This document shows, in pieces, positions 62,641-64,000 of a stretch of 64,000 bases of DNA. Position 1 is the first letter of the stretch; each line of letters opens with the position of its first letter. The stretch spans positions 7,635,078-7,699,077 of the forward strand of contig CM075856.1 in NCBI GenBank assembly GCA_037975125.1, given 5' to 3'. The notes beneath the pieces are model-generated. The model did not search any database. It saw only the letters and a list, made by a program, of their open reading frames with translations, and was not told the DNA's origin. The position numbers were made by a program, and so were the translations under genes. Source of the stretch: Latrodectus hesperus (taxonomy: Eukaryota > Arthropoda > Arachnida > Araneae > Theridiidae).

Positions 62641-64000
62641 ATAATCTTTTTGATGTTTCAATCAGTCTTAGCATTCTATAACAGATTAACATTAAGCCTT
62701 ATTTTCTTTTTACTTATAGCTTTTGTTAAATCAGCGTTGGAAGTATTGAATTAATTACAACTTTGAAGAATTCATTTCATAAATTTTTGTTTAATTATAC
62801 CTCGCAAGTAAAGGATTAAAATTTTATTTTTTATTATCCCTTCCGTTTTCGTAATTCGGCAACTCGGGTTCTCTTTCAAGTCTTTTGAGAAATGGTTTTC
62901 CAAACATATGCAATAAAAGTTATCTTCAGTATTTTAGCAATGAAACTTTATAGTGTTATTAAAACTCTAAAATATTACTTTAATGTAATAAATAAACAAA
63001 CATAAAAAATATATAATAAAATTGTATTTTACAACTGCATATTGCAAGTTAGAAAAATTTCTAAAAATTTTAAAGAATGAAAATATTTAAATCATAATAT
63101 TAAAAAAGGGACTTTATTGAGACTATTTAAAAGACAAATAAATTCAATTTATTTATTTCCGAAATTTAATTTTTTCTTTTCTGTTTTAGTAATTTATTAA
63201 ATTGTAATTATATTTTTATTTATTGTTTTGTTTTAATAATTTATTTTGTGAAGGCAATTTTTCACTATTGTATAAAAAAATACCAAAATAATATAATTGC
63301 AAGTTGAAATAAGATTTTGAATTGCAAAAAAATTGGCAACCATTTAATAACATCATAGTTCAAGAAGATTTTATATTTTTCAAAATTTTAACATGGTATC
63401 AAATAAGCTTACAAATGGAATAAAATAAAGTCTTGTCGTTTAGATTCATTCATAATGTCATTTGCTTATTCAGCCAGAACATACTCAAATTTCAGTAGTT
63501 TATAGCTGACAATTTCTTGATTGATTTTATTTATTTAAAATTTTAGTTGATCCAATGAATTTAATATGCATTTAATAATCAGTGCGGCATCAAACAAATA
63601 AATTGAATATATTTCTTGATTCTTTTAAAAATTTGCAGTTTTGTTTTTATTTATCCGAATTTTAAATATTTGAGTCATTTAAAATAACTGGAAATAGTTT
63701 TAAATGATTTGATAGTTATTATAGAAAGCCATCAGAATATATAATGCTTGGATGGTAGCTTTCTCCATTTGTATGAAAAAAAACTATCACTACTTATTTA
63801 GAAGGATTATATATACATATGCATTAAAATAAACTTGTTTTACAAACTATAGATTTTATCACCTCCTCCTTTTAGTATGAGAATTCGCATGGAAATTGTG
63901 ACAATTCCTATTCGTCTCAATAATTATTAGGAAAAAAATACAAAGTTGATTAAGATTCGGGCATTTTCTGGTACTCAAATCAAAATCAATTTAATTTGAT
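62641..64000. other. AT-rich spacer, no gene seen
   Basis: Featureless AT-rich DNA to the end of the window. Confidence 0.45.

Overview
This is a strongly AT-rich eukaryotic window with no recognisable host protein-coding gene. Almost everything that can be named is a transposable element or simple repeat in long AT-rich spacer. The elements point to an arthropod and most likely a spider, because several proteins and SINE bodies match types I associate with arachnid genomes. That is inference from memory, not a search. No ORF here looks like a complete host gene; the longest coding stretches belong to a dead non-LTR retrotransposon.

Layout. 1-8.5 kb: AT-rich spacer with a GC-raised island at about 4.1-4.6 kb and a 57-bp direct repeat (7.58 and 8.12 kb). 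8.6-10.2 kb: a nest of three tRNA-derived SINE copies (family A), a Tc1-like transposase remnant and a second type of SINE body. 11.68-11.74 kb: a perfect 68-bp palindrome. 14.8 kb: a 5'-truncated family A SINE with a 14-bp target-site duplication. 15.6-16.1 kb: a GC-raised island with a short unknown ORF. 19.2-20.6 kb: a second tRNA-SINE (family B) and a fragment of it. 24-24.9 kb: two more family A copies and a palindromic tandem repeat. 30.5-32.8 kb: family A copies, a GC-raised island and a 94-bp hairpin. 34.9-36.9 kb, minus strand: a decayed jockey-type gag-like ORF1 with zinc knuckles beside a decayed Tc1-like transposase of a second lineage. 40.07-44.6 kb, plus strand: a tRNA-like/SINE head followed directly by a non-LTR retrotransposon ORF2 (AP endonuclease, reverse transcriptase, RNase H, C-terminal Cys/His domain). 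This ORF2 carries stops, frameshifts and two damaged catalytic sites. 45-52 kb: old family A copies, another tRNA-SINE (family D) and hairpins near 50.1 kb. 54.5-60.4 kb: a GC-raised island, tRNA-SINE E, four long (TA)n arrays, a 46-bp truncated tail of the same LINE, a weak candidate exon, and two tRNA-SINEs of family C, one sitting inside a (TA)n array. 60.4-64 kb: AT-rich spacer.

How the parts relate. The LINE and SINEs form a retrotransposition ecology. Target-site duplications and 5' truncation are visible for family A and for the LINE tail, so insertion was by target-primed reverse transcription. All family A copies I could find are in the same orientation (head to the right, minus strand). 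Orientation bias of that sort can arise inside a long intron. The GC-raised islands between repeats could be conserved regulatory DNA, which fits a large intron or intergenic desert, but this cannot be decided from one sequence.
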